From the NCBI GenBank assembly GCA_964458325.1, contig CAYWIM010000003.1, positions 30,761 through 94,760 of the forward strand: a stretch of 64,000 bases of DNA, given 5' to 3'. Within the stretch, counting starts at the first letter, position 1; each line of letters opens with the position of its first letter. This DNA is from JAGMXM01 sp964458325 (GTDB lineage: Bacteria > Verrucomicrobiota > Verrucomicrobiia > Limisphaerales > UBA1319). Below the pieces are notes generated by a model. It was not told the DNA's origin. It worked only from the letters and a program-made list of their open reading frames with translations, and ran no database searches. The position numbers were made by a program, and so were the translations under genes. Of this stretch, positions 18,505 to 26,743 are shown in pieces.

Positions 18505-20484
18505 ATGACCCCGAAACCATTCCTTCTCTACGGCCAGCCGCAGCCGCCCGCCGATGGAATCGCCCTGCGCGCCGGGCCGCTGACCATGCGCCTGGACCCA
18601 GCCAGCGGATTCGTCCGCCGGATCATGCTGGGCCGGCGCGAGGTGCTGCGCGGCATCTATGCGGCCGTGCGCAACCACAACTGGGACACCATCCCCGGCG
18701 CCATCCGCGAGATCGCACGCGCCATCGAGCCGGAATCGTTCCGCTGGGAATTCGAATCGGTCCACCGAAAGGACTCGATCCATTTCGTCTGGCGCGGAGT
18801 CCTGAGCGGAGACGCGGCGGGAACGATCCGCTACACGTTCGAGGGCAAGGCGCACTCGTCCTTCCTGCGAAATCGGATCGGTTTCTGCGTGCTGCATCCG
18901 ATCCGCGAATGCGCTGGCGCGGCCGCCCGCCAGAAACGCGTGGACGGCCGCACGCTCGAATGCCGCTTCCCGGACCGGATCGAGCCCCAGATCTTCGGGC
19001 AGAGCACCTTCCGCGACTTGCGCGGCGTCGCGCATGAAGTCGAAAACGGGATCTGGGCCGTGCTCGACTTTGACGGCGACGTGTTCGAGATGGAAGACCA
19101 GCGGAACTGGACGGATGCGAGCTTCAAGACCTACTGCACGCCGCTGTCCATCCCATTCCCCGTCGAGATCCAGCCGGGCGCGGCCGTCCGCCAGTCCGTG
19201 ACGCTGCGCCTGACCGGCCTGGATGGCGGAGTGCGGGCGTCGCCCATCGAGGTCGCCGGCGAACCGTCCGAGCCGATTGCGCTGACATGGCCGGAGGGGG
19301 CCGGAATCGCCTCGCCGGCCATCGGCCTGGGCGCCGCCAGCCATGGCCGCCCGCTCACCGCGCTCGAGGCGGCATTGCTGCGCCGGCTTCGCCCCTCCCA
19401 CCTTCGTGTGGATGTTCGCCTGAGCTCGCCCGGCTGGGACAAGGCCCTCGAACAGGCTGTTGCCGATGCCCGCCAGTTGGACGTGCGGCTCGAACTGGCC
19501 TTGCACCTGCCACGCGATGGCGCTGGCGCCTCCGATGGCTTCGGGCGGATTCTGGGACCGCACGCGCCCGATCTCGAACGCGTCCTGGCCCTCCGGGAAG
19601 GTGAATCCGCCACCAGTCCCGACACGCTGCAGATCGTGCGGCGGATTCTCGCTTCCGTCGCCGTGCCCGTGGGCGCCGGCAGCGACTGCAACTTCTGCGA
19701 ACTCAACCGGCAACAGGCGCTCGGCCAGCTCGGCCTGCCTGAGGCCGATTTCATCTTCTGGTCCGTCAATCCGCAGGTCCACGCCTTCGACCATCTCTCC
19801 ATCATCGAGACGACCGAAGCCCAGGCAGCGACCGTGCGTTCGGCGCGCGCTTTTTCCGGCGGACGTCCGCTGGCTGTGTCGCCCGTGACTTTGAAACAGC
19901 GCTTCAATCCCGTGGCCACTGGCGCTCCGGCGCTGGTCCTGCCGGGGCAGCTGCCGCCGGCCGTGGACACGCGCCAGTTGAGCCTGTTCGCCGCCGCCTG
20001 GACCGTCGGCAGCCTCGCCGCGCTGATTCGCGAACGGGCCGAAAGCGTCACGTACTACGAAACCACCGGCTGGCGCGGCGTGCTCGAGTCCGAGAGCGGA
20101 TCGCCTCTGCCGGACCCGTTCCCCTCGAAGCCGGGATCGGTGTTCCCTCTCTACCACGTGTTCGCTGCGCTGGCGGGCTCCAAGCGCGTCATCCCCCTCC
20201 TCGGATCTCGACCGGACCGCGTGGCCGCCCTGGCCGCGAGCGACTCCGAGGGCAACGATCGAGTCCTGATCGCCAACCTCACGTCCAGCGCCCAAACCGC
20301 AGCGCTGCCCCAGGCGCCCCCGACCGCGTCCGCGCGGATCCTCCACTCCGAAACCCCTGCCGCGGTCCTGGCCGATCCGGATGCGTTTCAGGCCGCTGGC
20401 AGCGAAGATGGCACAACACATGACCGTTCCTTCGGTCTCGTGTTGCCCCCTTATGCCCTGGCGCTGGTCACACTCAAACCGTAG
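18505..20484 (+). CDS. apnL: D-apionolactone lactonase
   Basis: 659 residues, no signal peptide, 52 bp after apnO. It fits the ApnL family: a beta-rich N-terminal domain (about 1-250) with the block DVFEMEDQRNWTDASFKTYCTPL, a central TIM-barrel (about 260-530; LRVDVRLS, VGAGSDCNFCELNR, FWSVNPQVHAFDHLSIIET) and a beta C-terminal domain. ApnL hydrolyses D-apionolactone to D-apionate, the step before ApnO. The MEDQRNWTDAS block is my main reason, with the operon context. The gene ends 27 bp from the convergent sulfatase gene. An apiose dehydrogenase, needed upstream, is not in this operon. Confidence 0.85.
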   Translation: MTPKPFLLYGQPQPPADGIALRAGPLTMRLDPASGFVRRIMLGRREVLRGIYAAVRNHNWDTIPGAIREIARAIEPESFRWEFESVHRKDSIHFVWRGVLSGDAAGTIRYTFEGKAHSSFLRNRIGFCVLHPIRECAGAAARQKRVDGRTLECRFPDRIEPQIFGQSTFRDLRGVAHEVENGIWAVLDFDGDVFEMEDQRNWTDASFKTYCTPLSIPFPVEIQPGAAVRQSVTLRLTGLDGGVRASPIEVAGEPSEPIALTWPEGAGIASPAIGLGAASHGRPLTALEAALLRRLRPSHLRVDVRLSSPGWDKALEQAVADARQLDVRLELALHLPRDGAGASDGFGRILGPHAPDLERVLALREGESATSPDTLQIVRRILASVAVPVGAGSDCNFCELNRQQALGQLGLPEADFIFWSVNPQVHAFDHLSIIETTEAQAATVRSARAFSGGRPLAVSPVTLKQRFNPVATGAPALVLPGQLPPAVDTRQLSLFAAAWTVGSLAALIRERAESVTYYETTGWRGVLESESGSPLPDPFPSKPGSVFPLYHVFAALAGSKRVIPLLGSRPDRVAALAASDSEGNDRVLIANLTSSAQTAALPQAPPTASARILHSETPAAVLADPDAFQAAGSEDGTTHDRSFGLVLPPYALALVTLKP

Positions 20485-20511
20485 CCGCCGAGGTGACGAG
20501 GCCAATGGTCA

Positions 20512-23500
20512 TCACCGGGTTGGCGCGCCGCGGACGGTGACCGTGCCGGCGTCGTGCTGAATCGTCAACCGGCCGGTCGACGGCTCGAACCACCAGCCTT
20601 CCGAGCCGGCACTGCCAATGCCCTTCAACAACGGCAAAATCCTCGAGCCGGCCTCGATCCTCGCCGGGTCAAAACTCACCTTGAGAACCGCGCGCGACGG
20701 CGCAATCGTCTCGAACTGCACCAGCTCCCGGCCATATCGGACTTCGCGAACGAACACGCTGCTGTCGAGGAGATGATCCTGCCCCGCGGGGGCGAGATCG
20801 GGCAGCACGGCCATGGATTCGAGCGCGTGGCAGACCGTGTAGAGATGCTGCGAGTACCAATCGGGCCGGTTCCGCGTGCTGGCGCCCGGATTCACCGAAG
20901 CGAAGAAGGTCCGGAACAATCCAAACGGCGATTGCATGTAGGTCAGCGCGTGGATTCCGGACAGGGACTGGCGCCGGATCGGGTCTTCGCCTGTGACGGC
21001 ATAAAGGTCCGCAAGCGCCCGGCAGTATCGCGCCGTGTGGCCCGGCATGAGGTGTTCGAATCCGGCCTGCTCGGACACCGCCGGTGCAGGCGCTGCAGGG
21101 TGTCCGTTCGTATAGACCAAACGCCCTTCCATCGCGCGAAGAATCGCGCAGCCCAGATCGAGATATCGAGGATGTTGCCCTGCTCTGCGAAAGAGGTAGC
21201 CAGCCGTGAAACACATGGGCTCAGCCGATAGATACGTCTCGGGTTTGAAGATGATGTCTTCGTGGTAGGTGCCCCAGAGACCGTTCCTGGCGTTCCTCTC
21301 GAGCATGAGCTCGAGCGCCCGATCGTGAGCGCGCCTCCACTCGGCCGCGTCCTGATGGCGAATCATCGCCTCGAAGAATTCAACGAAGAACACCGGCGCG
21401 CCGCCGAACTCCTGGCGGATGACGCCGGTTTCAGGCACAACCCGAAACGGCCAGCTGCCGTCTTCGCGCTGCAGTTTTGCCAGCGTCTGCGCGACGGCGC
21501 AGGCAGCATCGAGATACTTGCGGTCGGCAGTGGCCTCATAAACGGCCAGGTACGCCTTGCCGAGAAACGCCGACTTGTCCGGCTCGATGGAATCTTGATC
21601 CCTGGATCCGCCCGGCCTGCCGTCGAAGAAGGTCGAATACGGGATGCGGGCATAGACGGCGCTGGCCGGCGTCGAGTGGGCCAGGTTCCAGTCGGCCAGA
21701 TCGCGCGCCCGCAGCAGCCATTCCCGATCCCCCGTGTACGCATGGTATCGCAGGAACGTGAAGATGAAATAGGCGTGCTGCCGCGCTGGAAACGACAGCT
21801 TCCGGCTTGATCGCGTGCCGTCCGGGTTCACATGCGCGCTGGTGAAGTAGCCGGCCAGCTCTCGATCGACTCGGCCAGGCACATACGCGCCGTCCGCCTT
21901 TTTCAGAAACCGCATGGCTTCGGCGATGGCTTCGGCCACCGGCCGCCGGGGCATCACCACGCCATTCGATGCCGGAACCGGCCACGGCCGAACGCCCACC
22001 CGGCGGGACCATTCCTCGAACTTCGCAGTCAATTCTTCCGCGAGCTTCGGTTGCTCGGATGACCGATCACTCGACTCCGTGCGGTCGGTCTCGAGATCGT
22101 ACAATTCCCACGGCTCGTTCGAACTCGCCACCAGCTTCCACTTTCCATCCCGGACCGCTCGATGGCCTTCGTGCTCCCAAAACAGCGGCTTCGATCGCGA
22201 CAAGCCGCCGCCGGGAATCCAGAGCGGCGTCAGGCTCACGCCTTCCGGCGCCACCGTGGCCATCCCATTCCATTCGCGGGGAAACGATCCGCCCGCGATG
22301 GACAGACACGTCGGCAGGATGTCAATCAGGTGGCTGGCAGCATGCTCGAGCTTGCCATGCAGCAAAGAGCCAATGCCCGCAGGCCAGCAAACGATCAGCG
22401 GCGCCGCAATACCCCCTTCGTGGGTGAACTTCTTCGTTTTCCGGAACGGGCTGCTGCTGACATGCGCGCCCGCGATCCCGTAACCCCTGTAGCTTTCGCG
22501 CCCGCCCAGCGCAGCGCCGGGCAAACCGCGGTTGGGATTCTCGGCGGCGCCGCCATTGTCGGACAGGAACATCACGAGCGTGTTCTGTTCCTGCGCCGTC
22601 TCCCGCAGCGCATCGAGCACCCGGCCGATATTCTGATCCATCTCATCGATTTGCGCCGCATAGACCGACATTTCTTCATCCCACTGATCCTGACGTTCCG
22701 GAGCCGCATCCGCCCAGGCGGGCAAACCGGGCGGACGCGGCGACAGCGGCCACCGCCGATCGACGATTCCGGCCCGCCGCAGCCGGCGATAGCGTTCCTG
22801 GCGAAGTTCGTCCCAGCCGATCTTCCGATAGCTGCCGCGATACTTCGCAATCGTGTCCGCCCTGGCATGCAGCGGCCAGTGCGGCGCCGTGTATGCCAGG
22901 TAAAGGAAGAATGGCCTGCGGTCGGATCCGATCTCCCGGATAAACCGCACCGCATGATCGGTGAACGCGTCGGTGGCGAAAAAGCCCCCCTGTGGCGGCA
23001 TGAACAACTCCCGGTCAAGCGCCATGGGCGGATTGGTGATCATCCCGGTATGCTGCATCCCGAATCCGTAATAGTTCATCGCGCCCTCGATGACGGCAAA
23101 CGAGCGGTCGAATCCGCGCGCGGCTGGCCATTCGCCGGCGCGATAGCCCAGATGCCATTTGCCGGCCATCCCGGTGCGATAGCCCGCCGCGCGAAGGGCT
23201 TCGGCAAGGGTGGGCGCATGGGGATTCAGCCGATCGGAATAGGCGGGCGAGTCGAGCGCTTCACGCACGGGGCGCGCATAGGCATCCACCATGTCGCCGA
23301 TCTGAGCCTGATGCGGATACAGGCCGGTCATCAGCGCCGCCCTCGAGGGACAGCAGCGCGCGGCGCTGTAAAACTGGGTGAAGCGCAAGCCTTTTGCTGC
23401 CAGGGCATCGAGGTTCGGCGTTCGAATCTCGCCGCCGTAACAGCCGATATCGCTGAACCCCAGATCGTCGGCCAGAATGAGGACGATGTTGGGTTTCGAC

Positions 23501-23556
23501 GCGGCGTGCAGCGCCGCCGCGGCAAACAGACCGGCTAGGATCGTAAGGCGTTTCAT
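20512..23556 (-). CDS. Sulfatase fused to a C-terminal alpha-helical (six-hairpin-like) domain
   Basis: 1014 residues from the ATG at 23556. A signal peptide ends near residue 19. Residues 20-530 are a type I sulfatase: KPNIVLILADDLGFSDIGCYGG with metal ligands Asp30/31, CCPSRAALMTG with Cys68 as the formylglycine residue, GKWHLG, TAPHWPLHAR, FLSDNGG and KKFTHEGG. After GVRPWPVPASNGVV a second region of about 480 residues starts: repeated helical hairpins (RQHAYFIFTFLRYHAYTGDREWLLRARDL, KSAFLGKAYLAVYEATADRKYLDAA, RYCRALADLYAVTG), like (alpha/alpha)6 toroids of glycosidases or epimerases. A single chain with both is rare. It overlaps the upstream GH51 gene by 4 bp (ATGA), so translation is coupled. 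It needs a formylglycine-generating or anaerobic maturase not seen here. Confidence 0.9.
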   Translation of the reverse strand: MKRLTILAGLFAAAALHAASKPNIVLILADDLGFSDIGCYGGEIRTPNLDALAAKGLRFTQFYSAARCCPSRAALMTGLYPHQAQIGDMVDAYARPVREALDSPAYSDRLNPHAPTLAEALRAAGYRTGMAGKWHLGYRAGEWPAARGFDRSFAVIEGAMNYYGFGMQHTGMITNPPMALDRELFMPPQGGFFATDAFTDHAVRFIREIGSDRRPFFLYLAYTAPHWPLHARADTIAKYRGSYRKIGWDELRQERYRRLRRAGIVDRRWPLSPRPPGLPAWADAAPERQDQWDEEMSVYAAQIDEMDQNIGRVLDALRETAQEQNTLVMFLSDNGGAAENPNRGLPGAALGGRESYRGYGIAGAHVSSSPFRKTKKFTHEGGIAAPLIVCWPAGIGSLLHGKLEHAASHLIDILPTCLSIAGGSFPREWNGMATVAPEGVSLTPLWIPGGGLSRSKPLFWEHEGHRAVRDGKWKLVASSNEPWELYDLETDRTESSDRSSEQPKLAEELTAKFEEWSRRVGVRPWPVPASNGVVMPRRPVAEAIAEAMRFLKKADGAYVPGRVDRELAGYFTSAHVNPDGTRSSRKLSFPARQHAYFIFTFLRYHAYTGDREWLLRARDLADWNLAHSTPASAVYARIPYSTFFDGRPGGSRDQDSIEPDKSAFLGKAYLAVYEATADRKYLDAACAVAQTLAKLQREDGSWPFRVVPETGVIRQEFGGAPVFFVEFFEAMIRHQDAAEWRRAHDRALELMLERNARNGLWGTYHEDIIFKPETYLSAEPMCFTAGYLFRRAGQHPRYLDLGCAILRAMEGRLVYTNGHPAAPAPAVSEQAGFEHLMPGHTARYCRALADLYAVTGEDPIRRQSLSGIHALTYMQSPFGLFRTFFASVNPGASTRNRPDWYSQHLYTVCHALESMAVLPDLAPAGQDHLLDSSVFVREVRYGRELVQFETIAPSRAVLKVSFDPARIEAGSRILPLLKGIGSAGSEGWWFEPSTGRLTIQHDAGTVTVRGAPTR

Positions 23557-25202
23557 GGCGGCGTTGATTTGAAAGATGCGGGCGGAGCCCGGCCCGGCTC
23601 CCCCGCCCGCTCGCACAAGACCATGGAGACCGAGTGCGGCGGGCATGTCCATATTGTGCCGGCCCATTCCCGCAGCTCGGGCCGGACACGATCGGGGTGC
23701 TCGAAGGTGTTGGCGGCAAACACTTCGGGTGTATCGAGCGCCCATGTCTTTGCGGGCGCCCACCCTTCCGGCAGCTCGAGCGTCACCCGGGCCGCGGCCG
23801 ACGGATGCCGGTTCACCAGCGCCACAGCCAGTTTGCCGTCCGGCTGCCGCGCCGCGGCGGCATCGAGCCATGGCTGGGGCGACCTCGGGAAATCGGGGGC
23901 CGGCTTGTGATGCGGTGTGTGCGCCTGCGGCGGCGGGGGCATCGTGGCCGGGCCGTCGACCGACACCGCCATCGATTCCCCGCGCATCCATTGGCCGTAC
24001 TGCCGAAACAGATGGAACAAGGGCGTGCGCACGACTTGCTCCCGGTTCACGGACATCACGCCGTTGCCGTTGACCAGGAACACGTAATTGGCCATCGCCA
24101 CCCCCGGGCTGAGCCGGATGAGCGCGTTGAACACGCCCGCCGCAAACACCGCATCCTGTAATGTGCGCGGGCTCCGCCGGTTCAGCTTGCCGTCGCGATA
24201 GTGGCGGATATTCCATTCGTCCAGCGCCAGGCGGACAGGGACGCCATTCGTGCGAAGGGCGGCGAACTCATCGACAACATGGAGCATCTTGCGCAGGCAG
24301 TGCTCAAAATACACCGGCGTGAATGCGACCGCGGCGAATTCGTCTGGCGCGCCGGTCGAGTAGCCGTAGATGTGGCATGTCAGCAGGTCAATCACATGGC
24401 CTGCGTCGCGCAGCACCGTTCGATCCCAGCGGGGATCGCCCGCCGACATCGAGCCGACGCCCAGAATCTGGACTCGAGGATCGGCGCGGCGTACGGCCGC
24501 GGCCCATCGCGCCAGCGTGCGCGCATAGACGGGCGCGTCCATGTGCCCGGCCTCCCACTCGCCAAAGGTCTCATTGCCGATGCCCCAATACAGCACGCGG
24601 CCATCGGCGGCATTGCAGTGCTCCAGCCAGGCCAGGCATTCATCGAGCGTGCCGGTGCCCAGGTTGGCGTTGATGTAAGCGGCGCTGCCAGCCGCGCGGC
24701 ACCATTCCAGGAATTCATCCGTGCCAAAGCGGTTCGGCTCTTCGCCGCCCCAGTGCGCGTTGGGGCGCGCCGGCCGCTGCGCCTGCGGCCCGATGCCATC
24801 GCGCCAATGGTAGGTGTCCGCAAAACATCCCCCCGGCCAGCGCACCACCGGCACTCCCAGCTCGCGCGCAGCCGCCATCACATCCCGCCGCAGGCCGCGG
24901 GCATCCGACATGGGCGAGGTGTCATCCCAGATGGACGGATAGATGCACTCGTCCTCGCGCTGGACGTGCTCGAGATACTGGCCAAAAATGTGGGGACTGA
25001 TCCGGCCCGTTCCGGCCCCCCCTTGCACGCGCACAACGGCTCGATAATCCGATGCGGCCGATGCGCTCGGAGATGCCATGGCAAGCAGCGCCGCCACGCC
25101 GCAAAGAGCCGCTCCCTGGCGCCGGGAAACGGGCGAAAAAAACCTCCGCCAGCCGCCGGCGCAAGGATCCTGGCAGCCGCCGAAGGCCCGCCTCGCGACC
25201 AT
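23553..25202 (-). CDS. Secreted GH51-type alpha-L-arabinofuranosidase
   Basis: 549 residues from the ATG at 25202; the ATG at 25244 would overlap the upstream sulfatase gene by 17 bp. The signal has a basic head (RRFFSPVSRR) and a hydrophobic core ending in SPSASA. The catalytic barrel shows ISPHIFGQYLEHV, VVRWPGGCFADTYHWRDGIGP, YWGIGNETFGEWEAGH with the acid/base Glu211, and VRLALDEWNI with the nucleophile Glu329, all characteristic of GH51 exo-arabinofuranosidases. A C-terminal beta-sandwich follows. It releases terminal L-arabinofuranose from arabinan, arabinoxylan or pectin side chains. Its place between two sulfatases and the coupled overlap suggest a joint substrate. Confidence 0.9.
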   Translation of the reverse strand: MVARRAFGGCQDPCAGGWRRFFSPVSRRQGAALCGVAALLAMASPSASAASDYRAVVRVQGGAGTGRISPHIFGQYLEHVQREDECIYPSIWDDTSPMSDARGLRRDVMAAARELGVPVVRWPGGCFADTYHWRDGIGPQAQRPARPNAHWGGEEPNRFGTDEFLEWCRAAGSAAYINANLGTGTLDECLAWLEHCNAADGRVLYWGIGNETFGEWEAGHMDAPVYARTLARWAAAVRRADPRVQILGVGSMSAGDPRWDRTVLRDAGHVIDLLTCHIYGYSTGAPDEFAAVAFTPVYFEHCLRKMLHVVDEFAALRTNGVPVRLALDEWNIRHYRDGKLNRRSPRTLQDAVFAAGVFNALIRLSPGVAMANYVFLVNGNGVMSVNREQVVRTPLFHLFRQYGQWMRGESMAVSVDGPATMPPPPQAHTPHHKPAPDFPRSPQPWLDAAAARQPDGKLAVALVNRHPSAAARVTLELPEGWAPAKTWALDTPEVFAANTFEHPDRVRPELREWAGTIWTCPPHSVSMVLCERAGEPGRAPPASFKSTPP

Positions 25203-25227
25203 GGCCGCTGCCGGCCCGGTGGCCTGT

Positions 25228-26598
25228 TCACGGAACGGATTCATGCCATTGGCGCACGGCAGCCGCCAGGCGCCGCACGATTTCCGGATGCCTCGCCGCG
25301 AGGTTCGAGGTCTCGGCGGGGTCTTGATCCAGATCGTAGAGTTGCGGCGACAAGCCGTCGAACTCGCAGAGCAGCTTCCACCGGCCGTCGCGGACCGCGA
25401 GGTCCGGCAGGTTCTCGCCCCCCTCCCCCGGGCGATCCGGCGGCCGCCTCCAGAACAACGGCGTCTGACGCGATGCCCAGGTTCTGCCCAGCAACGTGTC
25501 GGCGAGGTTCTCGCCGTCGAATGTCCCCTCGGGAACCCGGACCCCCGCCAGCGCCAGCAGCGATGGGACGATATCCATCGCCATGACCACCGACCTGCGG
25601 TTTTCCGAGCCCGCACGCTCCGAAGGTATCCATCCGGGCCCCCACACGATCAAGGGCGACCGGATCCCGCCTTCGTAGAGCATCGTTTTCCCTCCCCGGA
25701 AGGGCCCAGCGGATCCGGCGCCGGCCTCGGGCCCGTTGTCCGAACAGACGAGGACCACGGTGTTGGTCCTCAACGACGGATCGTCTCGGATGAAATCGAA
25801 GAGCACAGCCAGTTGCTCGTCCATGGTCTCGAGCACTCCATGGTAAAGGGCGCGATTGCTGCCATCCCCGCGCCGCGCCTTCGGGGGATAAAAGGGCGAA
25901 TGGACGTCGTCAGGCCAGACATTGATATAGAACGGGCGGCCATCGGCGGCGGCCTTCCGAACGAATCCGATGGCGGCGCCGACGTATCCTTCGGTGATCC
26001 GGGCGCGGTCCATCCAGATGATGGGGCCGCGGCCGAGAAGGTCGGATCCGAGCGCATGCCTGCGGAGCGGCTGGCCATCGTGCGCATCGCACAGGGGGAG
26101 GAGCCGCGCGCCCAGCCCCTCGAAATTCGTCAGCGTTTCCTCGAATCCATAATCCGCGATCAGCGGCGCCTCGCCCACATCGCGCTGGCCGCCCATGTGC
26201 CATTTGCCGAAGTGCCCGGTGGCATACCCCGCCTGCTGCAGATAGCGCGCGAGAGTTGGCGCTTTCGGATCGAGCCATTGGGCCATGCCACGGCGCTGGT
26301 TGGCGGCGCGGTTGTTCAGGAACGAATGGATCCGCCAGCGTTGCGGATACTGGCCGGTGGTGAGGGCCGTGCGCGAAGGCGAACAGATGGGCGCGTTCAC
26401 GTAGAACTGCGAGAAGCGGATCCCCTCGGCAGCGAGGCGGTCGGCGCCTTCGGTCTGGACGGCGGAATTGCCGAAGCAGGAAAAATCGCCCCAGCCCATG
26501 TCGTCGATGAGGACCACAACGAAGTTGGGCCGAGCCGCTGCCGAGACCGAGCTGCACAGCAAGCCGAGAGCCGCGAAGAGGGAAAGGAATGTCTTCAT
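25228..26598 (-). CDS. Secreted type I sulfatase
   Basis: 456 residues; signal peptide MKTFLSLFAALGLLCSSVSAAA. Sulfatase motifs: RPNFVVVLIDDMGWGDFSC with metal-binding Asp pair, APICSPSRTALTTG with Cys71 as the formylglycine residue, FGKWHMGGQ, VWPDDVHSPFYPP, VLVCSDNGPEAGAGS and KTMLYEGGIRSPLIVW. The C-terminal subdomain ends in PQLYDLDQDPAETSNLA. This is the N-acetylgalactosamine-6-sulfatase/arylsulfatase A-like type (S1 family); the subfamily and target sugar cannot be read. It is the first gene of the sulfatase-GH51-sulfatase operon, 145 bp past the end of the autotransporter-repeat gene. Confidence 0.93.
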   Translation of the reverse strand: MKTFLSLFAALGLLCSSVSAAARPNFVVVLIDDMGWGDFSCFGNSAVQTEGADRLAAEGIRFSQFYVNAPICSPSRTALTTGQYPQRWRIHSFLNNRAANQRRGMAQWLDPKAPTLARYLQQAGYATGHFGKWHMGGQRDVGEAPLIADYGFEETLTNFEGLGARLLPLCDAHDGQPLRRHALGSDLLGRGPIIWMDRARITEGYVGAAIGFVRKAAADGRPFYINVWPDDVHSPFYPPKARRGDGSNRALYHGVLETMDEQLAVLFDFIRDDPSLRTNTVVLVCSDNGPEAGAGSAGPFRGGKTMLYEGGIRSPLIVWGPGWIPSERAGSENRRSVVMAMDIVPSLLALAGVRVPEGTFDGENLADTLLGRTWASRQTPLFWRRPPDRPGEGGENLPDLAVRDGRWKLLCEFDGLSPQLYDLDQDPAETSNLAARHPEIVRRLAAAVRQWHESVP

Positions 26599-26743
26599 GG
26601 AACGGCTCCGATCAACCCGGATTCATCGAGATCCACCGCCTGTTCGCCGCGCGCCGCCCGGCGCCATAAGGCCGGCTTCGCCCACTGCTCCTTCTCGCCC
26701 ATGCGCCAAACGTGGTCATCCTTCATAGTCCCATGATTTGCCG

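Noticed and set aside
18361..20505. 714-residue frame antisense to apnL
   Set aside because: It overlaps the ApnL coding frame fully and contains no recognisable domain.
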